In this document: in pieces, positions 1 to 8,073 of the stretch
Layout: each line of letters starts with the position of its first letter
Position numbering within the stretch: the stretch's first letter is position 1
Origin: NZQO01 sp002693605
Lineage (GTDB): Bacteria; Bacteroidota; Bacteroidia; Flavobacteriales; Flavobacteriaceae
Direction: 5' to 3'
Assembly (NCBI GenBank): GCA_963972105.1
Contig: CAXAVH010000024.1
Location: 1 to 29,439, forward strand
DNA: 29,439 nt
Position numbers and translations under genes: made by a program
Notes under the pieces: model-generated
The model's database searches: none
Told to the model about the DNA's origin: nothing
The model's input: the letters and a program-made list of their open reading frames with translations, nothing else

Positions 1-314
1 TAAATAGGTTGCCCATCTGCGCCCAACTTGCTCATATTGCTGCGTTGTATTTCGTTGAACACCTCCTCTATCTTGTGCTGTAGGCCGTGTTCGAGGATGG
101 TGCCGCACAAAATATAGAGCATATCGCCCAATGCATCGGCGACCTCAACCAAATCGCCTGAATTGGCTGCCTCGAGATATTCTTCGTTCTCCTCGCGCAT
201 TAGCTTATAGCGCAATAGGTTTTTCTCCTTCCCGAGATCGGCTATAGGCGTTTCCCGTATTCCCAGGCCAAATGCGGTGTGGAATTCGTGTACTGCGTCT
301 ATCTTATTCTTCAT
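1..314 (-). CDS. MazG-like nucleoside triphosphate pyrophosphohydrolase, partial (3' end outside window)
   Basis: Reading the minus strand from the ATG at 312-314 gives an open frame of 104 codons that runs off the left edge without a stop. It starts MKNKIDAVHEFHTAFGLGIR and contains an EENEEYLEA segment followed by DLVEVADALGDMLYI. The E-x3-E ... E-x2-D arrangement is the metal-binding pattern of the all-alpha MazG/phosphoribosyl-ATP pyrophosphohydrolase superfamily, which hydrolyses (d)NTPs or related nucleotides to monophosphate and pyrophosphate using Mg2+. Family level is supported; the substrate cannot be told from sequence. Only a short C-terminal tail is probably missing, as such proteins are about 110-130 residues. 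It is divergent from the small membrane protein at 351. Confidence 0.8.
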   Translation of the reverse strand, partial: MKNKIDAVHEFHTAFGLGIRETPIADLGKEKNLLRYKLMREENEEYLEAANSGDLVEVADALGDMLYILCGTILEHGLQHKIEEVFNEIQRSNMSKLGADGQPI

Positions 315-322
315 TTCTATTG

Positions 323-330
323 TATTTTTG
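323..330 (+). promoter_or_regulatory. Possible -7 box for small membrane protein gene
   Basis: TATTTTTG matches the Bacteroidota -7 consensus TANNTTTG and lies about 20 nt upstream of the ATG at 351, implying a very short leader. No clear TTG (-33) was found at the expected spacing, so this is tentative. Confidence 0.3.
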
Positions 331-350
331 TGATCTAAAGCTACACAAAT

Positions 351-539
351 ATGTTTACTACGGGCCAATTGATTTTTGCGGTACTTTTCCTCATCACGTT
401 CGTCATCATAATGGTCTATATGTACCGAAAAGATAAGAAACTTCACAAAAAGCACTATAAGGGCAGTATCTGGATTTTAGTAGGTTTTATCGTTTTTGTA
501 TTGCTGCTCTTGGCTGCGAAAACGTATCTAAAGGGCTGA
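351..539 (+). CDS. Small two-TM membrane protein, unknown function
   Basis: The 62-residue product has two hydrophobic helices, about residues 6-24 and 41-58, separated by a strongly basic loop (YRKDKKLHKKHYKGS). This predicts a hairpin in the inner membrane, with the basic loop on the cytoplasmic side by the positive-inside rule. No catalytic motif is visible. Small membrane proteins of this layout are common in Flavobacteriaceae, but I do not recognise a named family. A -7-like box sits just upstream. The coding assignment rests on the TM pattern and on the ORF filling the gap between its neighbours. Confidence 0.6.
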   Translation: MFTTGQLIFAVLFLITFVIIMVYMYRKDKKLHKKHYKGSIWILVGFIVFVLLLLAAKTYLKG

Positions 540-664
540 TAGGCTGCTAGCTCTGGACAGCGGGCAAAAGAAATCTCGGGGCACTTGCAAGTACGGGAAC
601 TTCCTACTATCTTCGAGTATCTAAAGTTCGAACCAAAAACCGAACTTCCAAAAGCAACACTCCT

Positions 665-1351
665 ATGGCCCACGAAAACCTCCGCTTTAATCTCCATCTT
701 TCAGAAAACAAGAGCCCTTCCACTACACCTCTTAGTTTTGGCCCTATCTATTCGGACACAAAGTACGGGTCGCACTATGGGTTGTTCGCAAATGTACAAG
801 GCAGAAAATTGGGAGGCACAGCTTTCGAGGTTTCAAAAATCGAGCTTTTTCTTCAGAATTATACCGGAAGTGTGACCATAGGGATAAGCCACATTCTCGG
901 CATACACGTTAGCGAGGCCATTCCGGCAGACTACAAAACTCGGAAAGAAGGCGGTCGGTTCGTCCAGCTGTTTGTGTGCTTACAAGGCCTATCGACGGCA
1001 TTCGGAAAATCGGTAACGCTTTCTGAAAATGAATTGGTGCTCACCGAGGCCAATTTGCTGGAGGTAATAATCGTTTTTGAACCGGTGGCAAATCAATTCT
1101 CGATGATCGACGAACCTATTGAGAAAAGAAATGCGAGCGCCCTCTTTGCCGATCCTGAGTACTTGGAGCGGGACGGCGAGGATATTTTTGAGATACCCGC
1201 TAAGGCGGACTTCCGCGCTCAGCTTAATGATTTGATACAGCGCGGCTTCCGGGTAACGACCGACGGAGAGCAATCGTTACAAAAGGAATACAAGATGATA
1301 GGCGACGATAAATTTTGCAGGATGAAGGTGTCCAATATTATCATTCAATGA
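665..1351 (+). CDS. Hypothetical protein translationally coupled to sensor kinase
   Basis: The 228-residue protein has no signal peptide, no obvious TM segment and no motif I recognise. It contains beta-rich stretches (LFLQNYTGSVTIGISHIL; RFVQLFVCLQGLS) and a charged C-terminal half. Its stop (TGA, 1349-1351) overlaps the start codon of the histidine kinase gene in an ATGA arrangement, so the two are very probably co-translated and may act together. The start is the first ATG after a 125-nt gap; another short frame (585-875) overlaps it but has no supporting features. Codon use resembles the downstream genes. Function is unknown; the coupling to a two-component system is the only clue. Confidence 0.6.
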   Translation: MAHENLRFNLHLSENKSPSTTPLSFGPIYSDTKYGSHYGLFANVQGRKLGGTAFEVSKIELFLQNYTGSVTIGISHILGIHVSEAIPADYKTRKEGGRFVQLFVCLQGLSTAFGKSVTLSENELVLTEANLLEVIIVFEPVANQFSMIDEPIEKRNASALFADPEYLERDGEDIFEIPAKADFRAQLNDLIQRGFRVTTDGEQSLQKEYKMIGDDKFCRMKVSNIIIQ

Positions 1352-3240
1352 AATCGGTAAGTCTTACATTATATTTCCTTTTACTCCTTTTCGCACTCGC
1401 GCCCCCCACGGAAATTAAAGCCCAACAGGCATTTATAGAGGAACTTAGGCATTACGAGCTGGACGCAGCAAAGAAAGCCATCTCCACCCTTCCCAAATCG
1501 GCATATGCCATGGCCACTTGGCAAGTTGACTTTCTGATACATTTCAATATTTCAAATCCACTATTTCAGTCCATAACTACCTTTCCCCGACCAAACGACG
1601 ACGGGTTGGGCGATTTCTATTACTACATTAATCTGGGCGATTACAATTTTTACAATTTCGGCGATAAGAATATTGAGGCCCTCAACCATTACCGAACTGC
1701 GCTACAACTGGCCAATGGGCAAGATGACGATGTCCTGCGTTGCGAGGCCCTGAAAAAGATTTTAACGCTCCATCGTATTGCCTATCTATACGACAATACT
1801 ACCTACCTGGAATACCTAGAGCAATATGACGCTGCCGCCTATGATGCGTTAGAACGCGCATATTATAATTATTACAACCTGATTCTCAACTTTAAGAATC
1901 ACTATGTCGAGGCGTGGGATCCAAGTTCGTTTCGCACATTGAACGACTTCCTTGGTGCGCATAATACCCCCTACCTTAAGGGAATTAGCTATACGGTGTA
2001 CGCCAGTTATTACGAGGAGCTGAAAAAACGGGATAGTATTTGGCATTACATTAACGAAGGCGAAAATGCATTTCGTTCCATACCCTACAACTATAAAGGT
2101 TCCAGGCTCAATCAATTGTTAATGTTCAAGGCACGAACGATTATGAACGAAGATTCCCTCTCGGCCAGACAGAAAATTTCCATGGCCAGGGCTGCCATAG
2201 ATAGTGCCCTTTCCCGATCGTTCAACAAGACCGATGACAAGATCGTCTCACTCAGTCATTACTACGGCTCGGTAATAGATACCCTCGACAACGATTACCG
2301 AAATGCCTTTCAGAAATTGATTCTCTACAACCGTACGCGGGACAGTATCAGGGAATATCGCTACAACGATTTGCTAAATGAGCTTGAGGTAAAGTTTCAA
2401 ACTTCTGAAAAGGAACGCCAACTGCTAGTAGAAAAAGAACAGCGAAAAAAAACGCAATACCTCGCCCTGGGTCTGGCGGGCCTCCTCCTATTTGGTAGCG
2501 TCATTGCCGTACTTTTATACCGAAATACGAAGCGAAAGCAATACATTGCAGAGCAACAACGGGAAATTGAGCGGCAAAAGGCCGAAAAAATACTGAAGGA
2601 ACAGGAATTGACCAGTATCGATGCGATGATTGCCGGACAGGAAAAGGAACGGCAACGCCTAGCGGGCGATTTGCACGATAGTGTAGGTGCCACGCTAGCA
2701 GCGGCAAAATTGCAGTTTAGCCACTTGCACGCTCTCAGCACCCAAGAGGATAACACAACCGAGTTATTCGAAAAGACCGGAAACCTGCTCGATGCCGCTT
2801 ATACCGAAATTAGGAATATGGCGCACCTCAAAAATAGTGGCGTATTTGCTAAGGACAGCTTGCTGCCCGCAATTAATAAATTCGCCAAGAATGCTTCCTC
2901 CGTCCAGAATTTAAACATTGAGGTACAGGACTTCGGAATGGAGGAACGCTTAGACAATGTGTTGGAAATTGCACTTTTCCGAATCGTCCAGGAATTGGTT
3001 ACCAATATCATAAAACACGCCCAGGCTACCGAGGCGTCGATCTCCCTCACCCGGCATGCAGACCATCTCAATCTCATGGTCGAAGACAACGGCATTGGGT
3101 TCAAACTTCAAACCGCGTTCGGCAACGAAGGCATGGGACTTTCCAATATTGAAAAACGCATTATGCACCTTGAGGGGACCCTAGAGGTAGATTCTTCCCC
3201 AGAAAACGGAACCACTATAATAATTGACATACCCATATGA
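1348..3240 (+). CDS. Periplasmic-sensor histidine kinase, NarL/DesK type (HisKA_3)
   Basis: Residues 1-25 form a signal peptide (basic start, hydrophobic core, ending KAQQ). This favours the ATG at 1348 over the in-frame ATG at 1315, which would add 11 non-signal residues. Residues about 26-365 are helical and Tyr-rich, resembling TPR-like sensor regions. One TM helix lies near 375-395 (LGLAGLLLFGSVIAVLLY), then a coiled coil rich in Q/E/K. The HisKA_3 phosphoacceptor is in LAGDLHDSVGATL, His443. The HATPase_c domain follows with an N box (FRIVQELVTNIIKHA), G1 (VEDNGIGF) and G2 (EGMGLSNIEKRI). It presumably autophosphorylates on sensing an envelope signal and passes phosphate to the adjacent LuxR-type regulator. 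Its start overlaps the upstream stop and its stop overlaps the regulator start, both ATGA. The ligand is unknown. Confidence 0.9.
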   Translation: MKSVSLTLYFLLLLFALAPPTEIKAQQAFIEELRHYELDAAKKAISTLPKSAYAMATWQVDFLIHFNISNPLFQSITTFPRPNDDGLGDFYYYINLGDYNFYNFGDKNIEALNHYRTALQLANGQDDDVLRCEALKKILTLHRIAYLYDNTTYLEYLEQYDAAAYDALERAYYNYYNLILNFKNHYVEAWDPSSFRTLNDFLGAHNTPYLKGISYTVYASYYEELKKRDSIWHYINEGENAFRSIPYNYKGSRLNQLLMFKARTIMNEDSLSARQKISMARAAIDSALSRSFNKTDDKIVSLSHYYGSVIDTLDNDYRNAFQKLILYNRTRDSIREYRYNDLLNELEVKFQTSEKERQLLVEKEQRKKTQYLALGLAGLLLFGSVIAVLLYRNTKRKQYIAEQQREIERQKAEKILKEQELTSIDAMIAGQEKERQRLAGDLHDSVGATLAAAKLQFSHLHALSTQEDNTTELFEKTGNLLDAAYTEIRNMAHLKNSGVFAKDSLLPAINKFAKNASSVQNLNIEVQDFGMEERLDNVLEIALFRIVQELVTNIIKHAQATEASISLTRHADHLNLMVEDNGIGFKLQTAFGNEGMGLSNIEKRIMHLEGTLEVDSSPENGTTIIIDIPI

Positions 3241-3863
3241 TTACGCTCGCTATCGCCGAAGATCACCAAGCCCTTGTTGACGGGATAAAGCTTTTGTTGT
3301 CTTACCAAGAGGACATACAGATTGTAGGCGTCGCCAACGACGGCGAAAGATTACTGGAAATAGTTCGGGAAAGCCAGCCCAACGTAGTACTTACCGATAT
3401 CAAGATGCCGAAGACCGATGGTATTACAGCTACCAAGCAAATAAAAAAACATTTTCCAGAAGTTCAAGTTATCGCCTTTAGTATGTTCCACCAAGTCGGG
3501 GCGGTTTCCGAAATGATCGCTGCCGGTGCGAGGGGATATATTCTGAAAAATTCACCCCTCGAAGAGGTTTTGCACGCCATTAGGGCAGTACACCAGGGAA
3601 AAACCTATTTCGACGCCAACCTGCATGTGCCCGATTCCGCTTCTGCGCCCAGCACCGATGAAAAGCCGCTGCTTTCGAAGAGCGAGCGCGAAATCCTAAA
3701 GCTCATTGGCGAGGGCAAATCCTCTTCCGAAATTGCAGCCATTCGCTTTACGGCAATTTCAACCGTGGAAAAGCACCGGAAGAACATGATCCAAAAATTG
3801 GGGCTTTCGGGAAAGGGTGAACTGCTACGCTATGCCGTGGAACAAAAGTACAACTTCGAATAG
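3237..3863 (+). CDS. LuxR/NarL-family response regulator
   Basis: The N-terminal receiver domain (about 1-120) has the acidic pocket AEDH at residues 7-10, the phosphoacceptor Asp54 in VVLTDIKMPKTDG and the switch lysine in YILKNSP. The C-terminal LuxR-type HTH (about 143-200) contains LSKSEREILKLIGEGKSSSEIA and a recognition helix ending TVEKHRKNMIQKL. It is the expected partner of the upstream HisKA_3 kinase, with the ATGA overlap at 3237-3240 coupling their translation. It is a DNA-binding transcription factor activated by phosphorylation; targets are not visible. A strong intrinsic terminator closes the unit. Confidence 0.93.
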   Translation: MITLAIAEDHQALVDGIKLLLSYQEDIQIVGVANDGERLLEIVRESQPNVVLTDIKMPKTDGITATKQIKKHFPEVQVIAFSMFHQVGAVSEMIAAGARGYILKNSPLEEVLHAIRAVHQGKTYFDANLHVPDSASAPSTDEKPLLSKSEREILKLIGEGKSSSEIAAIRFTAISTVEKHRKNMIQKLGLSGKGELLRYAVEQKYNFE

Positions 3864-3920
3864 CGTTTCAACCACTAGTTCCAAAACACTTCATTATTGC
3901 TAAAAGCATAAAAACCAGAC

Positions 3921-3951
3921 AAAAAAATACCCGATATCGGGTATTTTTTTT
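3921..3951 (+). terminator. Intrinsic terminator after two-component operon
   Basis: A perfect inverted repeat AAAAAAATACCCGAT / ATCGGGTATTTTTTT lies 57 nt after the regulator stop and ends in a run of eight T. It also has A/T tracts on both sides, so it could work in both directions. Confidence 0.85.
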
Positions 3952-3966
3952 GATTTTCCATCGAAC

Positions 3967-3974
3967 TAGCTTTG
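3967..3974 (+). promoter_or_regulatory. Possible -7 box for lipoprotein gene
   Basis: TAGCTTTG fits TANNTTTG and predicts a transcript start about 20 nt before the ATG at 4000. The nearest upstream TTG (3950-3952) is closer than the usual spacing, so only the -7 element is supported. Confidence 0.4.
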
Positions 3975-3999
3975 TCCTATAACTGTAACCAAATTCATT

Positions 4000-4815
4000 A
4001 TGTACAAGCTAAAGTATCTATTTCCCGTATTTCTACTTTTCACCTTTACCTTTCTTTCCTGCGAAGAAGAGGAAGACGAACCAGATGAACCGGACCCGGT
4101 AGAGATAAACGCCAACTCGATCATCCCTGCAAATTCCTTCGGAAGACCAAACAACAATTTGGGTTGTATTGAAATTAACAGCCGCATCACTACCATTGAG
4201 GTATGGGACCACGGAACCATTGATGGGGATATCGTTTCCATAATCGCCAACGGAAATACCATCATTGACGAACAAGTACTCGACGGCCCCGGAAGCCCAA
4301 TTAGCACCACATACGATTTCGGATTTAACGGTTTCAACTACGTTACCCTCTATGCCCACAACACGGGCAGTATTGCTCCCAATACATGTACCATTGCCAT
4401 TAACGGGGTGGAATTTATCCTGGAGGCCAACCTCGACACCAACGGCTCGGTAGATGTGGTGGTTTCCGGCTTTGGGGTAGACTGCGACGATGCCCAGGGA
4501 AATACCGGTGGCGGCAACGGCAACGGCAATGGTAACGGAAACGGAAATGGCGCTACCACAGGCGATGTCATTTTCTGGACCAACCAGGATTATGGCTGCG
4601 GACCAATTTCGGTAAATGTCCCGGGTGTGGGCAGTACCGTAATAAACGGCTATTACGGTTCGGCGCCAGACTGTACCGACACTTCATTTGGTGGCGTCTT
4701 CAACGATCTTCCTCCCGGCTCCTATGCCTTCAACGCAAGTTGCCAAAATATTACTTGGGACGGAACCATAAATATCACTGCAAATAGTTGCCTTCGGTTC
4801 CAGCTCACTTACTAG
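4000..4815 (+). CDS. Lipoprotein with Gly-Asn repeat linker, unknown function
   Basis: The 271-residue product begins with a lipoprotein signal peptide ending FLSC, with the lipidated Cys21 followed by a dense acidic run (EEEEDEPDEPD). Such acidic residues just after the cysteine resemble the lipoprotein export signals that send Bacteroidota lipoproteins to the cell surface. Residues about 40-165 form a beta-rich domain, followed by a linker of six Gly-Asn repeats (about 172-183). A second small domain at 188-271 has four cysteines spread over it (GCGPIS, APDCT, SCQN, SCLRF), suggesting disulfides. No enzyme motif is seen. It is likely an envelope or surface protein. It stands alone between two terminators. 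Confidence 0.8.
   Translation: MYKLKYLFPVFLLFTFTFLSCEEEEDEPDEPDPVEINANSIIPANSFGRPNNNLGCIEINSRITTIEVWDHGTIDGDIVSIIANGNTIIDEQVLDGPGSPISTTYDFGFNGFNYVTLYAHNTGSIAPNTCTIAINGVEFILEANLDTNGSVDVVVSGFGVDCDDAQGNTGGGNGNGNGNGNGNGATTGDVIFWTNQDYGCGPISVNVPGVGSTVINGYYGSAPDCTDTSFGGVFNDLPPGSYAFNASCQNITWDGTINITANSCLRFQLTY
4513..4551 (+). repeat. Hexanucleotide GGN-AAY tandem repeat encoding (Gly-Asn)6-Gly
   Basis: Six imperfect 6-bp units (GGC AAC, GGC AAT, GGT AAC, GGA AAC and so on) plus a final Gly codon. Third positions vary between units, so this is partly degenerate and may be less prone to slippage than a perfect repeat. It encodes a flexible linker between the two domains of the lipoprotein. Confidence 0.85.
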
Positions 4816-4831
4816 CCAAACTTTACCAACG

Positions 4832-4863
4832 AAAAAACCCTTCGGCGTGCCGAAGGGTTTTTT
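4832..4863. terminator. Bidirectional intrinsic terminator between convergent genes
   Basis: A 15-bp perfect stem AAAAAACCCTTCGGC / GCCGAAGGGTTTTTT with a 2-nt centre lies between the stops at 4815 and 4887. It has a T run on either strand and can serve both the lipoprotein gene and the M49 gene. Confidence 0.9.
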
Positions 4864-4886
4864 TATTTCAGAAAAGTATATCCGGA

Positions 4887-6923
4887 TTAATTTGCCACCG
4901 GAAGATTGCCGTATTCTTTTGAATATCGAAGCATTTGCTCCTCGAAGGTTTCGGGTTGGTAGATGGTAAATCCGGTAATTTCACCGGCCTCATCTAGCAA
5001 GGGTCTAATCTCCGGGTTTACGAACCCACTATAGGGTGCCGACTTAAACTGCTTGTTGCGTTCCAATACTTCGCGGTGAAGCTCTTGGTCTACCTTTACT
5101 CCGTAGGTCTCTACCAAATCTTTGGCTGCTTGGTAATCTCCTTCCGAAGTAATTCGCTGGGTCTCTCGAAGCAATTCTCCAAAAAGGGCACGTAGTTTCT
5201 GGTAATCCTTGATGTCGTAATAGGTCTTACCATCGCGGGTAACTTTTTCGATAACACCTTCTTCTTTACCTCTTTCCAGGGCCCAAGCACTTACCCACTG
5301 CCGGTTTCGCATGTGCGCTTCCTCCACATCATCGCCCAGCTCCAACCGCACCAATTGGCCAATAAGGCCATTGCGAATGTACCCATCATAAGCAGCTTTC
5401 CCGGTTTTTTCCCAATCTTCTACCAAACCGAGTTCCTGGAGCTTTGGATCCATTAGGTAGTACAGCCCAAACAAATCGGCGCGGCCTTCCTCTATGGTGG
5501 ACTTATAGCTCTTCAAGGTTTCCTTGGGTGTACCTACTCCCGGGTTTATTTGTCCACTCGCGTGGCCAACCACTTCATGCAGCGCGGTATGGAGCTTGTC
5601 GGCATTCTGCCCGTATTTTTCCTCTAGTTCTATTTCCTCTTCATCGTGCGCAAATTCCTTCAGTCGACCGCTGCCCCCTGCATTGTTATAGGCATTGATG
5701 ATATTTCCGAGGGAAACTGATTTGCTACCGTGCGCCTGGCGAATCCAGTTATTGTTTGGAAGATTTACGCCTATAGGCGTGCTGGGAGATGCATCGCCAG
5801 CCTCTCCGGCCACGATTACCGTTTTATAGGATACACCTTTGACCGAATCTTTTTTGTGCTCTTCCATCAGGGGCGAGTTGTCCTCAAACCACTGTGCTTC
5901 CTTCGAAAGTACATCCATCTTCTTGCTCATATCGAAATCCTTAATCTGCACGATTGTCTCGTATGAGCCCTTGTACCCCTTCGGGTCATTATACACTTCA
6001 ATAAAACCGTTAATCCAATCGATATCACCCTCGGTGCTGTTTACCCAGGCCACTGCATACTCATCCCAGGTATCTAGGCTTCCCGTTTGGTAATACTTAA
6101 TAAGGAGTTCGAGTGCCTTAACTTGTTGCTGGTTCTCGGCAACACCTTTGGCTTTCTCCAACCAGTATATGATCTTGTCGATAGCTGGGCCGTACATACC
6201 GCCGCTTTTATAAACTTTTTCTACAAGTTTTCCATTTTCCTTAACCAATTTTGAATTGAGGCCAACCTCGATCGGCTTTGACGGATCTACCTTGATACCG
6301 CCGTAGTACTTTTCAACATCGGCAGTAGTCACGTCCGGTCCATAGAAATTGATAGCGCTTCCCGATACGATATCGGCATCCTTACTAAGGTTCACCTTTT
6401 TTGCATCGGCTTCACTGAAGATAACCTCCAACGGCTCTCCGGACAATTCGGTATTGGTTTCCTTCAACAAACCTTCAAGGTATTCCTTGCTAAAATCGGG
6501 CTTTATCTTGGCGTTGCTATAATGGTGGTGAATTCCGTTGGAAAACCAAACACGCTTCAAATAGGTTTCGAAATTTTTCCAATCGGCTGTGGTCTTGTCG
6601 CCTTCATAGGTTTCATAAACACTTTCAAGCGCCTTTCTAATTTTTAGGTTGTGGCGGTAATTTTGGTCCCACATAATATCGCGACCTGCCAGTCCAGCTT
6701 GGGTAAGGTAGTATACTAGTTGCTGTTCTTGGAGGGAAAGATCCTCCCAACCAGGAATTTGATAACGAAGGATTTTGAGGTCTGCGAACTGCTCTACCTG
6801 ATAGTCAAAATCATCTGCAGTGGTCTGCGCAATTTCCTGCTCTGGCGCGTCCTTTTTTTCATCGGCACATGAAAAAAAGAGAAATCCGCTCATAGCTATA
6901 GCTACAAAAAAAGTATTCTTCAT
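4887..6923 (-). CDS. Peptidase family M49 (dipeptidyl-peptidase III-like) lipoprotein
   Basis: The 678-residue protein starts with a lipoprotein signal peptide (lipobox FFSC, Cys19, then ADEKKD). The zinc site has the M49-specific spacing HEVVGH at 449-454 (HEXXGH rather than HEXXH), and the third ligand is in IEEGRADLFG at 478-483. Family members are zinc aminopeptidases that release dipeptides from the N-terminus of oligopeptides. Length agrees with DPP III (about 670-740). The canonical EECRA motif has Gly in place of Cys here. Lipid anchoring implies a periplasmic or outer-membrane place, unlike the cytosolic eukaryotic enzyme. Bacteroidota members of this family are often mislabelled 'dihydrofolate reductase'; nothing here resembles DHFR. 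It is monocistronic, with a -7 box at 6947-6954. Confidence 0.9.
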   Translation of the reverse strand: MKNTFFVAIAMSGFLFFSCADEKKDAPEQEIAQTTADDFDYQVEQFADLKILRYQIPGWEDLSLQEQQLVYYLTQAGLAGRDIMWDQNYRHNLKIRKALESVYETYEGDKTTADWKNFETYLKRVWFSNGIHHHYSNAKIKPDFSKEYLEGLLKETNTELSGEPLEVIFSEADAKKVNLSKDADIVSGSAINFYGPDVTTADVEKYYGGIKVDPSKPIEVGLNSKLVKENGKLVEKVYKSGGMYGPAIDKIIYWLEKAKGVAENQQQVKALELLIKYYQTGSLDTWDEYAVAWVNSTEGDIDWINGFIEVYNDPKGYKGSYETIVQIKDFDMSKKMDVLSKEAQWFEDNSPLMEEHKKDSVKGVSYKTVIVAGEAGDASPSTPIGVNLPNNNWIRQAHGSKSVSLGNIINAYNNAGGSGRLKEFAHDEEEIELEEKYGQNADKLHTALHEVVGHASGQINPGVGTPKETLKSYKSTIEEGRADLFGLYYLMDPKLQELGLVEDWEKTGKAAYDGYIRNGLIGQLVRLELGDDVEEAHMRNRQWVSAWALERGKEEGVIEKVTRDGKTYYDIKDYQKLRALFGELLRETQRITSEGDYQAAKDLVETYGVKVDQELHREVLERNKQFKSAPYSGFVNPEIRPLLDEAGEITGFTIYQPETFEEQMLRYSKEYGNLPVAN

Positions 6924-6946
6924 TCTATTGATTTTTTGATTTTCAA

Positions 6947-6954
6947 CAAATGTA
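6947..6954 (-). promoter_or_regulatory. -7 box for M49 peptidase gene
   Basis: On the minus strand this reads TACATTTG, an exact match to TANNTTTG, and predicts transcription starting roughly 18 nt before the ATG. No convincing -33 TTG at standard spacing. Confidence 0.45.
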
Positions 6955-7011
6955 CTAAATTATTGCCTTTGAATTTGATTATCTTTATCGGTTGAAACCA
7001 ACCAGAAACCA

Positions 7012-8070
7012 ATGAAAATACTCAAGTACTTCTTCTTTATATTGCTTATTGTCCTAATTGGAGCGGCGATTTATTTTGCCACAAAGGATGGCAGTTTTAA
7101 CGTATCTGCCACCAAAACCATCGATGCTCCTGCAGCCGTTATATATGATAACGTGAAAGACTTCAAGAATTGGTCTGCCTGGGGCCCCTGGATGGACGAA
7201 AATGCCGATATGGAAATTGACTATGCGGAAAAGACCGAGGGCGAAGGTGCTTCCTATTCGTGGAAAAGCGAAGAGATGGGAGATGGTGCGATGAAAACTA
7301 CGAAGGTTATTCCCAATAAGGAGATCGAGCAGGAGATTGTCTTCAACACCCCTCTTGGGGATAGCGATAGCGATGTTTTTTGGTTGTTCGAAGATACGGA
7401 AACCCCGGGCCAAACACAGGTTACGTGGGGAATGAAGGGCGAGCACAGTTTTATGGAAAAGGTGTTTATGTCGTTTCAGGAAGAAGACTTTGAGATTACC
7501 CTGAAACAAATGTTCGAGGCCGGTTTACAGAATCTAGCAGTCGCGGTCAAGGAAGAAATGGAACAGTTTTCAATCAACGTCGATGGAATTACCAATTACA
7601 GCGGCACCTATTATCTGTACAACACCACCGCCGCAAAGCAATCTGAAATTGGCGATAAGATGGGCCCAATGTTCGAGCAGATAGTGTCCTTTATGGAAAC
7701 CAACAACTTGCGAATGGCTGGAAAACCATTTACCATAATAAACCAAATTGACGAGGGCAACGCCACGGTAATATTCTCGGCGGCCATTCCGGTTCGCGAA
7801 CGGATCATAACCCCAGAGGGCAGCCCTGTGGTAGCGGGGTATTTGGACAACTCGACCAGCGTTAAGACAACCCTTAGGGGCAATTACGACAATTTGCCTA
7901 AGGCGTATGAAAAGGCCCAGGAATATTTGGAGGAAAATGACTTGCAGCCAAATCCGAATGCCAATATGTTCGAGGTTTATGTAACTGATCCCGATGAAGT
8001 ACCCAACCCTGCCCAGTGGGTAACAGAAATCTATATGCCCATTGTCGTTGCCCAAGATCCCAACCGCTAG
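7012..8070 (+). CDS. Membrane-anchored SRPBCC (polyketide cyclase-like) + GyrI-like ligand-binding protein
   Basis: Residues 4-24 form one N-terminal TM helix. An SRPBCC/START-like domain follows (about 30-175), opening with FNVSATKTIDAPAAVIYDNVKDFKNW, typical of the polyketide_cyc2 group that binds hydrophobic ligands. The C-terminal half (about 190-345) resembles the GyrI-like/AraC effector-binding fold, with internally repeated strand-helix units and VIFSAAIPV. There is no DNA-binding domain, so this is a ligand-binding or chaperone-like protein displayed at the membrane rather than a regulator. It is followed after 3 nt by crcB, so the two are probably co-transcribed. A box TATCTTTA (6980-6987) matches the -7 consensus at all but the last base. 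Ligand unknown. Confidence 0.8.
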   Translation: MKILKYFFFILLIVLIGAAIYFATKDGSFNVSATKTIDAPAAVIYDNVKDFKNWSAWGPWMDENADMEIDYAEKTEGEGASYSWKSEEMGDGAMKTTKVIPNKEIEQEIVFNTPLGDSDSDVFWLFEDTETPGQTQVTWGMKGEHSFMEKVFMSFQEEDFEITLKQMFEAGLQNLAVAVKEEMEQFSINVDGITNYSGTYYLYNTTAAKQSEIGDKMGPMFEQIVSFMETNNLRMAGKPFTIINQIDEGNATVIFSAAIPVRERIITPEGSPVVAGYLDNSTSVKTTLRGNYDNLPKAYEKAQEYLEENDLQPNPNANMFEVYVTDPDEVPNPAQWVTEIYMPIVVAQDPNR

Positions 8071-8073
8071 GTC

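Noticed and set aside
585..875. A 96-codon frame upstream of and overlapping the 665-1351 gene
   Set aside because: Ends inside the longer frame, no recognisable domain, Ser/Thr/Leu-rich shadow-like composition, and no coupling with neighbours.
4513..4551. CRISPR-like or minisatellite array
   Set aside because: Units are 6 bp with no spacers and encode an in-frame Gly-Asn linker.
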